A stretch of DNA of 64,000 nucleotides from Candidatus Alcyoniella australis (GTDB lineage: Bacteria; Lernaellota; Lernaellaia; JAVCCG01; Alcyoniellaceae), in the NCBI GenBank assembly GCA_030765605.1, contig JAVCCG010000093.1, forward strand, positions 13,315 to 77,314, written 5' to 3'. This document shows positions 51,680-61,055 of this stretch, in pieces. Numbering within the stretch: the first letter of the stretch is position 1; every line of letters starts with the position of its first letter. A program made the translations under genes and the position numbers. The notes under the pieces were generated by a model. The model was given only the letters and a program-made list of their open reading frames with translations, was not told where the DNA came from and did not search any database.

Positions 51680-53470
51680 TTAATCGCCGAAGGCGTTTAT
51701 TACACCACTGTCTACTTCGCCAATCTGTCTGCTCAGTTCCTGCTTCCTTTGCAGCAACTCGCGCTCGCGCTGGGGATCGCCCTTGGCCTGCGCCAGCTCC
51801 TGCGCGATTTGCCGCGCCTTGCCGCGCAGGTCGGCCAGTCGGATCCTGCGCTCACAGTCGTAAAATGCATCGCGTAGATTGCTCTCGTCGATCGGCAGCT
51901 CGCTTAGAATAGCGCCGGCCAGCTCGCGTGCCAACTCCTGATCCTCGAGCCCGGCCAATAGCTGCTCGACGCTCTGGCGCGAGCTGCTCCCTCGATTGTC
52001 CAACAACAGCTGCAACGCGGCTCCCACGAAGCGATCCCTGACAATCTCGATCAATCCCGCGTCCTCTATTTCCTCTAACAGCGAGGGGTCCCGTGTGGCA
52101 AGGGCCAGCAGCATGGATTCCTCTTTAGGCGTCGGCCTGCGCTCCGACTGCGCCGCCGGGACCGCGGCCGCCGAGGGCTTGCGCCGCTCGTTGCGCGCCG
52201 TCTGGATCTGCTGCCAGATCGCCGACTCGGCCACGCCCAGCCGACCCGCGGCCTCGCGCACCAGCAGCTCGCGTCGCGTGGCGTCCTCGACCCGCGCCAG
52301 TACCTGGCCGATGCGTTGGCCTGCGTGCACCTTGGCCTCAATGCTGCGGCCGGCCTCGGCCACGCGGTTGGCGATAAAGCGTTCGAGGATCGGCTCGGCC
52401 TGATCGAGCATTTCGCGCAACGGATCGGCCCCGTGCTCGCGCACGAAGCTGTCCGGGTCGTGCCCCTGGGGCAGCAGCACCACCAGCGGCTGTTGCGGTT
52501 TGTCCAGGAACAGCTCCATCGTCCTCCAGGCTGCCTTGCGTCCGGCGGCGTCGCCGTCGAAGAGCAGCACGATTCGCTCGGTATAGCGCGACAGCAGCCG
52601 CGCGTGATCCTCGGTCAGAGCCGTACCGCAGGTCGCCACTGCCTCGCCGATGCCGTGGGCTGCCAAAGCCAGCGAGTCGAAGTAGCCCTCGACAACCACC
52701 GCGCGCTTCGTCTGGCGTATCGCCTCGCGCGCCGTGTCCAGCCCGAACAGCACCCGACTCTTGTGGTACAGCTCGGACTCCTGGCTGTTGAGGTACTTGG
52801 GCTCGTCGTCCCCCAGCGCCCGTCCGCCAAAGCCCACGCAGCGCCCCTGCACGTCGCGGATCGGGATCATCACCCGGTTGCGGAACTTGTCGACCAGCGA
52901 GCCGCGGCGGCTTACGCCGATCAGTCCCAGAACCTCGGCGCGCTTAAGGTCGGCCTTGCGCGAGCGCAAATGCCGTACCAGCCCTTCCCACGAGTTGGGC
53001 GCAAAGCCCAGGCTGAAACGCTTGACCAGCTCGTCCGAGATCCCTCGCGCTGCCAGGTATTCGCGTACGTGCTTGCCGTGGCCATTATCGGCCAGCGACG
53101 CGGTGAAAAAACCCTCGGTCTCGGCGTTGACCGCCAGCAGCAGATCGCGCTCGCCGCGACGGCGCGACTGAGCATTGGACTCGGGTACCTCGATCCCCAC
53201 CCGCTCGGCCAACGAACGCACCGCCTCGGGGAAGCTCATCCCCGTGATCTTCATCACGAAGTGGATCGGGCCGCCGCCCTCGCCGCAACCGAAGCAGTGA
53301 AAGGTCTGGCGCTCGGGGCTGACCACCAGGCTCGGATCCTTGTCCGGGTGGAACGGGCAGACCGCCCGCCAGTTGCGTCCGGCCTTCTTCAGCGTCAGGT
53401 GCTCCGATACCACCTGGACGATGTCCAGCCGCGACTTGAGCTGTTCGATGACCTCTTCGGGGATGGCCAT
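51680..53470 (-). CDS. dnaG: DNA primase DnaG
   Basis: A 596-residue primase. The zinc ribbon C38-P-F-H41 ... C59-x2-C62 (C-F-G-C-G-E-G-G) is at the N-terminus. The TOPRIM core shows V-V-V-E-G-Y-F-D and L-L-F-D-G-D-A-A-G. The C-terminal helicase-binding part is present. It makes RNA primers at the replication fork. Start ATG at 53470 (the TTG one codon before is an alternative). It lies 13 bases upstream of rpoD. Confidence 0.96.
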   Translation of the reverse strand: MAIPEEVIEQLKSRLDIVQVVSEHLTLKKAGRNWRAVCPFHPDKDPSLVVSPERQTFHCFGCGEGGGPIHFVMKITGMSFPEAVRSLAERVGIEVPESNAQSRRRGERDLLLAVNAETEGFFTASLADNGHGKHVREYLAARGISDELVKRFSLGFAPNSWEGLVRHLRSRKADLKRAEVLGLIGVSRRGSLVDKFRNRVMIPIRDVQGRCVGFGGRALGDDEPKYLNSQESELYHKSRVLFGLDTAREAIRQTKRAVVVEGYFDSLALAAHGIGEAVATCGTALTEDHARLLSRYTERIVLLFDGDAAGRKAAWRTMELFLDKPQQPLVVLLPQGHDPDSFVREHGADPLREMLDQAEPILERFIANRVAEAGRSIEAKVHAGQRIGQVLARVEDATRRELLVREAAGRLGVAESAIWQQIQTARNERRKPSAAAVPAAQSERRPTPKEESMLLALATRDPSLLEEIEDAGLIEIVRDRFVGAALQLLLDNRGSSSRQSVEQLLAGLEDQELARELAGAILSELPIDESNLRDAFYDCERRIRLADLRGKARQIAQELAQAKGDPQRERELLQRKQELSRQIGEVDSGVINAFGD

Positions 53471-53552
53471 CAATCGCCTCTGGGCGACCCGGGCGAGCCG
53501 GGTCCGGTTTGCGGCTTAGGTTTGCGCGACCCTGTCGGTGGCGTCAGTGTGA

Positions 53553-53996
53553 TCAGCTCAATTGCTTGCGCACCAGCTCGCTGACGATCTTGCCGTCGGC
53601 GGCCCCGCGCACCTTTGCCATCACGGCTTTCATCACCGCGCCCATCTGCTTGGGTGAGTCAGCGCCGACCTCTTCGATTGCCTGTTTGACCAGCGGGGTC
53701 AATTCATCGACCGAGAGCTGCTGCGGCATGTATTCGCCCAGGATCTCCAACTCGGCGCGCTCGCCGTTTGCCAGATCCTCGCGGTTCGCCGCGGCGTAGC
53801 TCTCGATCGACTGTTTGCGTTGCTTAATCTGACTCGCGATCACCTCGATCACGGCCTGGTCGTCCAGCTCGCCACTGCCCTTGAGCTCGCGGTTCTGCAC
53901 CGCGGCCTTGAGCATTCTCAACGTGGAGAGGCGCAGCTCTTCCTTGGCCTTGAGCGCGGTTACGCAGTCGTCGTTGATCCGCTTCTTAAGCGACAT
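53553..53996 (-). CDS. yqeY: GatB/YqeY domain protein
   Basis: A 147-residue all-helical protein of the YqeY family (L-S-T-L-R-M-L-K-A-A-V-Q-N near residues 22-34, Y-M-P-Q-Q-L-S, and M-G-A-V-M-K-A-V-M-A near the end). Such proteins resemble the tail of GatB and may bind tRNA. It is two bases upstream of the rpsU stop, in the conserved S21-YqeY-DnaG-RpoD order. Confidence 0.92.
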   Translation of the reverse strand: MSLKKRINDDCVTALKAKEELRLSTLRMLKAAVQNRELKGSGELDDQAVIEVIASQIKQRKQSIESYAAANREDLANGERAELEILGEYMPQQLSVDELTPLVKQAIEEVGADSPKQMGAVMKAVMAKVRGAADGKIVSELVRKQLS

Positions 53997-53998
53997 TT

Positions 53999-54199
53999 CT
54001 AGTAACGACCTACCTTGCGCATCTTCTTCAGCAGTCTTTTGCGTGCAGCGGCAGCTTTGCGTTTACTTTTAACGCTCGGCTTCTCGTAATGCTCGCGACG
54101 GCGCAGCTCCGAGAGGATACCCGCCTTCTCGCACTGCTTGCGGAAGCGACGCAAAGCGCCCTCATAAGACTCGTTCTCTCTAATACGAACGCCTGGCAT
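53999..54199 (-). CDS. rpsU: 30S ribosomal protein S21
   Basis: A 66-residue basic protein with the S21 signature [18 protein letters not shown] and a C-terminus rich in Arg and Lys. It opens the macromolecular synthesis operon (rpsU-yqeY-dnaG-rpoD), linking translation, replication and transcription initiation. The ATG at 54199 has an AGGGG site upstream. Confidence 0.96.
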   Translation of the reverse strand: MPGVRIRENESYEGALRRFRKQCEKAGILSELRRREHYEKPSVKSKRKAAAARKRLLKKMRKVGRY

Positions 54200-54435
54200 C
54201 TAGAAACATCACCCCTTTCTATGATCAATTTGGGCGTTTCACGCTCGCCCGACAGCTCGGAATTCATTCGCGCCGCAGCGCGTATCCGTTAGTGCCCCGC
54301 GCGCCTATGGCGCGCGGGGGAACTAGTGTATTGATTCGCAAGCGGATGTCAAGGCTCAGCGCTACGAGCGTTGCACGGGTTGCGATTTGCGTCCGGCGGG
54401 TTGTCTCGGCGGCCGGGCAGTGGTAATCAAAGCTA

Positions 54436-55761
54436 ATGTTTTCACCTGATTCCCAGTTAGTGCGCGAGGGGCCCTCTCGGTTGGCCGCTGAACTGGCGCG
54501 CTGGTGCGCGCTGCTGTTTGTGGGCATCGGAGTGGGCCGCGTCGCGCCCGAGGGCCTGACCCGCTTCATGGCCCTGGTCGGCGCCGCGCTGCTGGCGAGA
54601 ATCTCCGTGAGCTTCCTCTACACCGATATTCAGTACGTCCGGGCGCGCCGCGGTGCGGGCAAGGGCCTGCGCGCCGAACCGTTGGTCGCCATGCTGTGGG
54701 TCGCAGCCTATGTGCTGCTGCTGTACCCCGGCAGGTTCGACGGACCGTTCCCCCTGGGGATGAGCGGCACGGCGGCGCCGCTGCTGTTGTTCATGTTCGT
54801 GGCTGCCGCAGCCCAACTCGCCGCTGAGCGGTTGGCCGATCTGCCCTCGTCGGACAACGAGGAGGATGAGGAGCAACGGCCCGGGGAGCGCGCCGCGCGC
54901 CGCGATCCGTACTTGCTGTCGACCAAGGTCGTGGCCCTCGAGGCGCTGGCCTGGCTGGTCGGCGGCCTGGCGTTCTGTCTGACTTGGCGCTCGATCCCCT
55001 CGGCGTTGTGGGGCCTGTGCGCGGGCAGCTTCCTGGCGTTGGTCTTCGGCCTGCTCGCACTGTGGTCCTCCGGCGGACTGAGGAGGATCGTGCCTCAGAC
55101 CCACGGGATCGAGCACCCGCCGCACTCGCTGCTGATGGTCAGCATGGGCGCGGCGATGCTGATCGACGCGGTGCTCGCCGCACACCTGCTCCCGGCCCAG
55201 GATGTACCGGTCTACGGCCGGCTGTTCGTTGCCGGCAAGTTCATGCTGCTGCCCGGCGTGGCGATGTCGGCGATCGTAATGCAGACCATGTCCGATCCCA
55301 CGGCGCACCTTGCCGAGCGCCGCCGCTCGTTCTCGCTGTCGCTGACTTTCCTGGTGCTGATCCTTGCCGGAGGAGTGTCCCTGGCCTTGGTCAAGCCCGA
55401 GTTCGTGGTCGAGGTGCTGTTCGGCGCGGACCCGGGCAACGCGGCCAAGCATCTGGGATTCGCGATGCTCGCCCAAGCCCTGGGCATCATCTGCGTCATG
55501 CTGATGCGGATGAACACCTGGTCCAAGGGTCGCCAGGGCTCGATCATCGGGCCGTTTCTCGCGCTGTTGCTCGCCGCGGGCTACGTGGCCTGGCATCGCC
55601 GCATCGCCGACTTCCTGGCGATACAGATCACGCTGTATACAGTGGTCACCCTGCTGATGCTGATCTGGACCGCGCGCATGCTCGGCTCGGGCGTGACCCG
55701 GGCCTATGACCTTGAAAGCTCGGTTCAGGCCCAGGAAGCGCCCCGGCGCGACAGCGTGTAA
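54436..55761 (+). CDS. Polytopic membrane protein (MATE/flippase-like)
   Basis: A 441-residue membrane protein with about eleven hydrophobic spans and one acidic cytoplasmic loop (N-E-E-D-E-E-Q-R-P near 147-155). The rhythm of the spans and repeated short loops resemble MATE/Wzx-type lipid or drug exporters, but no signature sequence is recognised. Being alone between an essential operon and short genes, its context tells little. The start ATG has no obvious ribosome site. Confidence 0.55.
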   Translation: MFSPDSQLVREGPSRLAAELARWCALLFVGIGVGRVAPEGLTRFMALVGAALLARISVSFLYTDIQYVRARRGAGKGLRAEPLVAMLWVAAYVLLLYPGRFDGPFPLGMSGTAAPLLLFMFVAAAAQLAAERLADLPSSDNEEDEEQRPGERAARRDPYLLSTKVVALEALAWLVGGLAFCLTWRSIPSALWGLCAGSFLALVFGLLALWSSGGLRRIVPQTHGIEHPPHSLLMVSMGAAMLIDAVLAAHLLPAQDVPVYGRLFVAGKFMLLPGVAMSAIVMQTMSDPTAHLAERRRSFSLSLTFLVLILAGGVSLALVKPEFVVEVLFGADPGNAAKHLGFAMLAQALGIICVMLMRMNTWSKGRQGSIIGPFLALLLAAGYVAWHRRIADFLAIQITLYTVVTLLMLIWTARMLGSGVTRAYDLESSVQAQEAPRRDSV

Positions 55762-55788
55762 CCCGCATCTAAAAACCGTAAATCGAGC

Positions 55789-55794
55789 TATAAT
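55789..55794 (+). promoter_or_regulatory. TATAAT -10 element directly before a GTG start
   Basis: A perfect -10 consensus TATAAT ends six bases upstream of the GTG at 55801. A transcript from it would begin at or very near the start codon, so the gene may be leaderless. A clear -35 element is not seen. Confidence 0.4.
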
Positions 55795-55800
55795 TAAGAC

Positions 55801-56037
55801 GTGTCTATTTGCGACAGCCCGTTCTGCGCGGTACGCAAGGATCTGATCAACCACGGCGGTGGCTGGCTGTGGTGGGAGCTGACCATGCGCAGCGGTGAAG
55901 TACGGCGTGTGCGCCTGCTCAAGACCTGGGTCGGCATGGGGCCTGCCGGGCCGTTCATCTGGGTCGCGGACGAGAACGATCCCACCGCAGAGCTGCGCCT
56001 CGACCTGGTCCAGGTCGTTCACATGCGGCCGACATAG
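55801..56037 (+). CDS. Small cytoplasmic protein of unknown function
   Basis: A 78-residue protein (GTG start) with C-D-S-P-F-C near the N-terminus, G-G-G-W-L-W-W-E-L-T, V-G-M-G-P-A-G-P-F-I-W-V and a C-terminal L-V-Q-V-V-H-M-R. Its strand-turn-strand rhythm looks like a small beta-barrel domain. No family is recognised. No Shine-Dalgarno is present; a TATAAT six bases upstream suggests a leaderless mRNA. The reading frame and codon use look real. Confidence 0.5.
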   Translation: MSICDSPFCAVRKDLINHGGGWLWWELTMRSGEVRRVRLLKTWVGMGPAGPFIWVADENDPTAELRLDLVQVVHMRPT

Positions 56038-56194
56038 GGTTGAGCGTTTCCATGCTTATTACGGATCAGCAACAGCAACGCCGATGCGCGCAACCGGTCG
56101 AATTATAATGCGATTATCGATTGAAAGCGTAACCTTGCGCTTTGACAACCCGCGGTAAAGGGTTTAGAAACGATTCGGCCGAGGAGGACTATTT

Positions 56195-56611
56195 TTGAGA
56201 GCCGCCGCCGCATTTATCCTCGCATTGACCCTGGTGTTGCCGCTCGTGTCCGACGTCCGGGCAGCGGGATCGGCCGCCGAGTCCGACCAGATAATCCAGA
56301 TCAACGACCAGCAGCCCGCGGGAAGCGAGCTGATCGAGCTGTCCAAGGGGCAGACTATCGAGTTTTGCATCAGCAGCAATCCCACCACCGGCTACACTTG
56401 GCAGATCTCAGGCGTGGACGAGGCGCTGCTCGAGCTGCTACGCAACGATTATCAGGTCCAGGGACCGGGGATCGGAGCCGGCGGAGTGCGGACCGTGGTC
56501 TACCGCGCCAAGGCCGACGGCGAGTGCACGATCCAGATGATCCACTGCCGATCCTGGCAGTGCGAGCAGACCACCGTCGGCAGCTACAAAGCCCGAATCA
56601 CCATCCGCTGA
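56195..56611 (+). CDS. Chagasin-like (I42) cysteine protease inhibitor
   Basis: A 138-residue exported protein. The signal peptide ends at V-R-A-A. The I42 signature N-P-T-T-G-Y-T-W is at 62-69; the second loop has G-I-G-A-G-G-V-R-T, and the third reads C-R-S-W-Q in place of the usual R-P-W. These three loops plug the active site of papain-like proteases. Two papain-like protease genes follow directly, the first 40 bases on. The start is a TTG at 56195 with GAGGAGG eight bases upstream. It would restrain those proteases in the periplasm or at the surface until they are needed. Confidence 0.85.
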   Translation: MRAAAAFILALTLVLPLVSDVRAAGSAAESDQIIQINDQQPAGSELIELSKGQTIEFCISSNPTTGYTWQISGVDEALLELLRNDYQVQGPGIGAGGVRTVVYRAKADGECTIQMIHCRSWQCEQTTVGSYKARITIR

Positions 56612-56651
56612 AAGCGTGACAACTGTGACGAATCAACGCTTGGAGTTGTAA

Positions 56652-57995
56652 ATGATCAAACGAGCCTGCGTGCCCATGCTCTGCTGCCTGATAATCCTGG
56701 CCGCCTGCACCGCTGTTGCGGCCGATCGGCTGACACCGGCTGCGGTGCAGGCTGCCATCGACGAGGCCGGAGCGCAGTGGAGCGCCGCGACAAGTCCGCT
56801 GTCGCAACTGACCTACGAGCAGCTGTTGACGGTCGCCGCGGGGCTCGAGCTGGACTCGTGGGCCTTTGAGCAGACGCCGATCTGGAACAGCGGGACCAAG
56901 GACGAGCTGCCGGCGATTTTCGACTGGCGCTACAATCCCGGCGACTTCACCACCGTGCCCAAAAATCAGGGCTACTGCGGCGCCTGCGCCGGATTCGCCA
57001 TGAGCTCGGTGCTCGAATCGTTAATCGAGATCTATTACGAAGATCCCAACCTCAACCCCGATCTGAGCGAGGCGCACGTGTTTTTCTGCGGCGGCGGCCA
57101 GTGCAATCGCGGCTCGACATCCGAGATGATGCTGCGCTACGCCCGCTACTATGGCGTGCCCGACGAGGCCTGCATGCCCTATACCGCGGGCTCCAACGCC
57201 CAAGACCAGAGCTGCTCCGCGTCGTGCCCCGACTGGCAGGAGCGCGCCCAGGCGATCATCGATTACAAGCGCGTGCCCACGGACCCGACGAGCATCATGC
57301 AGGCGCTTAACGAGGCGCCGCTGTTCGCCGGGATGATCATCTACCTCGACTTCGAGCTCTACGGCGGCGGGGTTTACGAGCACGTACTCGGGCCGTCGAT
57401 CGGTGCCCACGCGGTGCAGATGGTCGGCTACAACGCCGAGGAGCAGTACTGGATCTGCAAGAACTCCTGGACCCCGGGCTGGGGCGAGGAGGGATTTTTC
57501 CGTATCCGCTGGGGCCAGGCCGAGATCGAGAACTGGCTGTACATTGCCGAGTACAACGGCGGCGTGCCCTGTTCGCTGAACACCAAGCCCGAGCTGGGAC
57601 CGGCACGCTACTACGTGGGCGATCAAGAGCTCGGCGATGCCCCGCTGGTGGGCCAAAACGAGGACTTCAAGGTGCGGATCGACTTCGCCGACCTCGAGTG
57701 CAACCTGGCCGGCGGCGACATTATGGTCGACCAGGGCGAGGGGTACGAGCGGCTCGACCGGCTGCCCAAGGACGCCGGGTGCAGCTCCGACGAGTACGGG
57801 CCGATCGTCTTTTCGCCCGAGGAGCTGAGCCTGGGCGAACACACGATCAATGTGCGGGCCGAGGACCGTTGCGACGACCAGAGCTCGACCCTCGTGCTGC
57901 ATTTCACTGTGACCGAGCAGCCGCCGGACCGTGGCGGCGACGACGACTCGGCGGACGATGACGACGACGGCGACAGCGGTGGCTCCTGCGGCTGA
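56652..57995 (+). CDS. Papain-like (C1) cysteine protease with Asp-rich SCG-terminal tail, copy 1
   Basis: A 447-residue exported protease. The signal peptide ends at A-V-A-A, followed by a propeptide-like helical region (30-85). Catalytic residues are Q106 (oxyanion), C112, H253 (G-A-H-A-V) and N271 (K-N-S-W). The residue after the catalytic Cys is Ala (C-A-G-F-A), not the conserved Trp. C-terminal to the protease domain is a ~100-residue beta domain (P-A-R-Y-Y-V-G-D-Q to about 425). The last ~20 residues are Asp-rich and end G-G-S-C-G. The layout matches the next gene residue for residue, so the two are tandem duplicates. Substrates are unknown. Confidence 0.85.
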   Translation: MIKRACVPMLCCLIILAACTAVAADRLTPAAVQAAIDEAGAQWSAATSPLSQLTYEQLLTVAAGLELDSWAFEQTPIWNSGTKDELPAIFDWRYNPGDFTTVPKNQGYCGACAGFAMSSVLESLIEIYYEDPNLNPDLSEAHVFFCGGGQCNRGSTSEMMLRYARYYGVPDEACMPYTAGSNAQDQSCSASCPDWQERAQAIIDYKRVPTDPTSIMQALNEAPLFAGMIIYLDFELYGGGVYEHVLGPSIGAHAVQMVGYNAEEQYWICKNSWTPGWGEEGFFRIRWGQAEIENWLYIAEYNGGVPCSLNTKPELGPARYYVGDQELGDAPLVGQNEDFKVRIDFADLECNLAGGDIMVDQGEGYERLDRLPKDAGCSSDEYGPIVFSPEELSLGEHTINVRAEDRCDDQSSTLVLHFTVTEQPPDRGGDDDSADDDDDGDSGGSCG

Positions 57996-58020
57996 CGCGC
58001 TGTTGTGAACGGAGATTTCG

Positions 58021-59367
58021 ATGAGGCACGCGGCCTGTAGCCTTTTGATAATTGCGACGCTGCTGCTGGGCGCGGCCGGCGCGTGGGCCCTTGACGCGCA
58101 GTTTATCGCCGAGCTTCAGCAGTCGATCGAGCAGCGCGGCCTGCAGTGGCAGGCCGGGCCCAACCCGATCACCGAGCTGAGCCCCGAGCAGTACCGCCGC
58201 ATTGCCGGAGGCCTGTTGCTCGACGATTGGTCCCTGGCGCAAGTGCCCATCTGGCGCGGCGATGCCAAGAACACGCTGCCCGATCAGCTGGACTGGCGCG
58301 CCAATCCGCTGAATTTCACCACCGGCGCCAAGAACCAGGGTCGCTGCGGCGCGTGCGGCGCGTTCGCCGGCTGCTCGCTGCTCGAGTCGCTGATGGAGAT
58401 CTACTACGACGACCCGGACCTCGAGCCCGATATGTCCGAGGCGCACCTGTTTTTCTGCTCGGGCGGACAATGCGACGGCGGGACCACTGCGGACACGGTG
58501 CTGGATTACATGGTGGAATACGGCACGCCCGACGAGCAATGCTTCCCCTACGAGGCAGGCGATGACGGCGAGGACCAGCCGTGCTCAGACCATTGTTCGG
58601 ACTGGGAGCAGCGAGCCGAGGCGATCATCGACTACAGCTGGGTCTCGGGCAATTCCCAGAGCATCATGCTAGCGCTAAACGAGGGGCCGCTGCTGGTGGG
58701 GATGTTGACCTACGAGGATTTCGGCGCCTACACCGACGGGATCTACGAGCACACCACGGGCGAACAGACCGGAGCCCACGGCGTGCTGATGGTCGGCTAC
58801 GATGAGGACGAACAGTACTGGATTTGCAAAAATTCCTGGGGCGCGGCCTGGGGCGAGGGCGGGTTTTTCCGCATTCGCTGGGGCCAGTGCGAGATCGAGC
58901 GCTACGTGTTTAAGGGCGAGTACGCCGGAGGGGTTCCCTGTTCGCAGAACACCGCACCCGAGCTTGGACCGGTGCGCTACTACGTTGGCGAGACGCAGCT
59001 GGAGCAGCCCCAGATCAACGTTGGCGACGCACTGCGGATCGAGGTCGAGTTCCAAGACGCCCAGTGCAACCTGGCCGGCGGCGACATCCAGATCGACCTG
59101 GGCGAAGGCCAGGGCTTTGAGCGCTACCTGCGCCTGCCCTCCGACGCCGGTTGCTCGTCCAACGAGTACGGCCCGATCATCTACGAGCCCGAGGACCTGA
59201 GCGTGGGCGAACACAGCGTGCACTTCCGCGCCGTAGACCGCTGCGACGACCGCTCCGAGATCCTCGATCTGAGCTACAGCGTATCCGAACCGACGCCCGA
59301 TCAGGACGACGACGACGACGATGCGCAAGACGCCGAGGAAGACGACGACGCGGGCTGCTGCTCCTAG
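58021..59367 (+). CDS. Papain-like (C1) cysteine protease with Asp-rich CCS-terminal tail, copy 2
   Basis: A 448-residue duplicate of the preceding protease. Q106, C112 (C-G-A-F-A), H253 (G-A-H-G-V) and N271 (K-N-S-W) occupy identical positions, and again the residue after the catalytic Cys is not Trp (here Gly). The C-terminal beta domain (V-R-Y-Y-V-G-E-T) follows, then an Asp/Glu-rich tail that ends D-D-A-G-C-C-S. It has more cysteines than copy 1 in the propeptide-adjacent region. The signal peptide is L-L-L-G-A-A-G-A-W-A. A good AACGGAG site precedes the ATG. The chagasin-like gene at 56195 is the obvious regulator. Confidence 0.85.
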   Translation: MRHAACSLLIIATLLLGAAGAWALDAQFIAELQQSIEQRGLQWQAGPNPITELSPEQYRRIAGGLLLDDWSLAQVPIWRGDAKNTLPDQLDWRANPLNFTTGAKNQGRCGACGAFAGCSLLESLMEIYYDDPDLEPDMSEAHLFFCSGGQCDGGTTADTVLDYMVEYGTPDEQCFPYEAGDDGEDQPCSDHCSDWEQRAEAIIDYSWVSGNSQSIMLALNEGPLLVGMLTYEDFGAYTDGIYEHTTGEQTGAHGVLMVGYDEDEQYWICKNSWGAAWGEGGFFRIRWGQCEIERYVFKGEYAGGVPCSQNTAPELGPVRYYVGETQLEQPQINVGDALRIEVEFQDAQCNLAGGDIQIDLGEGQGFERYLRLPSDAGCSSNEYGPIIYEPEDLSVGEHSVHFRAVDRCDDRSEILDLSYSVSEPTPDQDDDDDDAQDAEEDDDAGCCS

Positions 59368-60062
59368 ACGCCACTGATCGTAAATCATGTGCTTTTTCAA
59401 GCCGGTTAGGGCGCTTTAGTAAGAAATTACTTTACGTCTGAGATTTGCCTAAAAATCGATGATTATTGCTGCTAATCAAGTACTTGCAAGCTATTCCATG
59501 ATACTTTGCTTGAGGTGTTGCATACGAATTGGGATTTCAAATCACAGATTTCGTATAGGTTACGAAGCGCGTATAGTCGTTGGAATTGCAGGGTAATCGC
59601 GATTTGGCTCCATGCGATGTTCATATACTGCTTTTCCCTGCCGCGCAAGGTCTTGATTAATCAGGGTAATCTTGAAACCGCACGCATGCGATAATCTTTC
59701 GAAAAAATCCGCGATTTCCCTGTAATTCCGCCTAAGTACGATAGGGCTTAGTTGATCGCATAGGTTGAGTTTCCGCAGGTCTGTAACTAGATGATTCTAA
59801 TGCGAAATAATCGCATGGAAAAATCGGCAAAACATTATGTCAACTACACGACTTCAGGCGTAATTTTCCAATCGACGTCCGAGATTTAGTTTTCAATGAG
59901 CACCACTATATTTTACCAGGAAGAGGAGGGTGTGTCAAATATAATTATATCACCATCGTGAATAAAACTCGCATTAGTGTAAATTATTATGTAGCCACCA
60001 CCGTAGGATATCTGCCATAATATCTGAGGGCTGTAGTAGAAAAGGCCGACTACAACAATAGG
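59368..60062. other. AT-rich 695-base intergenic region at the left edge of the island
   Basis: Beyond the protease stop the composition changes from GC-rich to AT-rich. I see no convincing gene here: the one open frame of 62 codons (59506-59694) lacks a ribosome site and any motif. Promoter-like AT tracts and short repeats of TTGATT/TTAATC type are scattered. This is probably the promoter region and junction of a horizontally acquired segment. Confidence 0.6.
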
Positions 60063-61049
60063 ATGTCGCGGGGTCATGCCATGGCTACATCGGAACAGAT
60101 AAAATCACTCATCCGTTCACATTTTAGCACCGATGCGGAACGGTTCCATACCATTGCGCTTCAAGTCGCTGCGCACGAGGCACAAAATGGTCATGGAGCC
60201 CTTGCGCATGATATTCGTATAATTATTGATAAGGCCCGTAAGGAAACAAGACCCAACATTTTGAAGTTTCCTGATGATTTGCAGGGATTAGTGTACTCCG
60301 AGTCGTCCGATATCACCAAGGCCGCTCTTGTAATTCCCAACATTCTTGAAGCAAGGATTGAGCGCATTATACACGAACATAGACAACAACAGAAATTAAA
60401 GGCACACGGACTATCGCATCGAAGGAAAATTTTGTTTGTAGGCCCTCCGGGCACCGGAAAGACAATGTCCGCCCTGGTATTGGCTCACGAACTTCGTATG
60501 CAACTGTACACGATTCAGGTTGATCGTCTTGTTACTAAGTTTATGGGCGAGACCAGCGCCAAGCTAAGACAGATTTTCGATCTAATGCAGAGAGAATCGG
60601 GGGTATACTTTTTTGATGAATTCGACGCAATTGGTGGCGAACGATCAATGGACAACGACGTTGGCGAAATGCGCCGGGTTTTGAATGCGTTTTTACAGTT
60701 TATCGAGCGGGACACTTCAGACAGTCTAATTGTTGCGGCTACGAATAGCCCGAGATTGTTGGACAAAGCGCTTTTTAGACGATTTGATGACGTATTGTAC
60801 TACGAAATTCCTAACCTGGAAGACCGCAGGAAATTAATAGCAAATGTTTTGGGATCGTTTATCGCCACGAGGTTCAGATGGAAGGCAGTTTTACACGAAA
60901 GCGAAGGTCTGAGCCAAGCAGAAATCGATATGGCATGTCGGGATGCAATAAAGCAGGCGATTCTTTCCGATAAAACCAAAGTGAGCGCATCCTTTTTATT
61001 GGTCATGATTAAAGAGCGGATAAGTATTCGCAGAGGTCAGAAGGCTTAG
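60063..61049 (+). CDS. ietA: AAA ATPase, IetA-like defence component
   Basis: A 328-residue AAA ATPase. Walker A is G-P-P-G-T-G-K-T at 127-134; Walker B is V-Y-F-F-D-E-F-D at 181-188; sensor 1 Asn is about 228 (A-T-N-S-P); Arg239/240 are candidate arginine fingers. The N-terminal ~100 residues are helical and not of a known class. It precedes a subtilisin-like gene by six bases, the arrangement of IetAS, an anti-phage and plasmid-maintenance system in which an AAA ATPase is coupled to an S8 protease. The AT-rich codon use differs from the rest of the window. The ATG at 60081 is an alternative start. Confidence 0.85.
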   Translation: MSRGHAMATSEQIKSLIRSHFSTDAERFHTIALQVAAHEAQNGHGALAHDIRIIIDKARKETRPNILKFPDDLQGLVYSESSDITKAALVIPNILEARIERIIHEHRQQQKLKAHGLSHRRKILFVGPPGTGKTMSALVLAHELRMQLYTIQVDRLVTKFMGETSAKLRQIFDLMQRESGVYFFDEFDAIGGERSMDNDVGEMRRVLNAFLQFIERDTSDSLIVAATNSPRLLDKALFRRFDDVLYYEIPNLEDRRKLIANVLGSFIATRFRWKAVLHESEGLSQAEIDMACRDAIKQAILSDKTKVSASFLLVMIKERISIRRGQKA

Positions 61050-61055
61050 TTTAAA

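Noticed and set aside
54457-56022. A 521-codon frame on the minus strand
   Set aside because: It is antisense to the membrane protein at 54436, has low-complexity Gln/Arg/His content and no recognisable motif or ribosome site.
59506-59694. A 62-codon ORF in the AT-rich gap
   Set aside because: It has no ribosome site, motif or hydrophobic pattern and is what an AT-rich region yields by chance.
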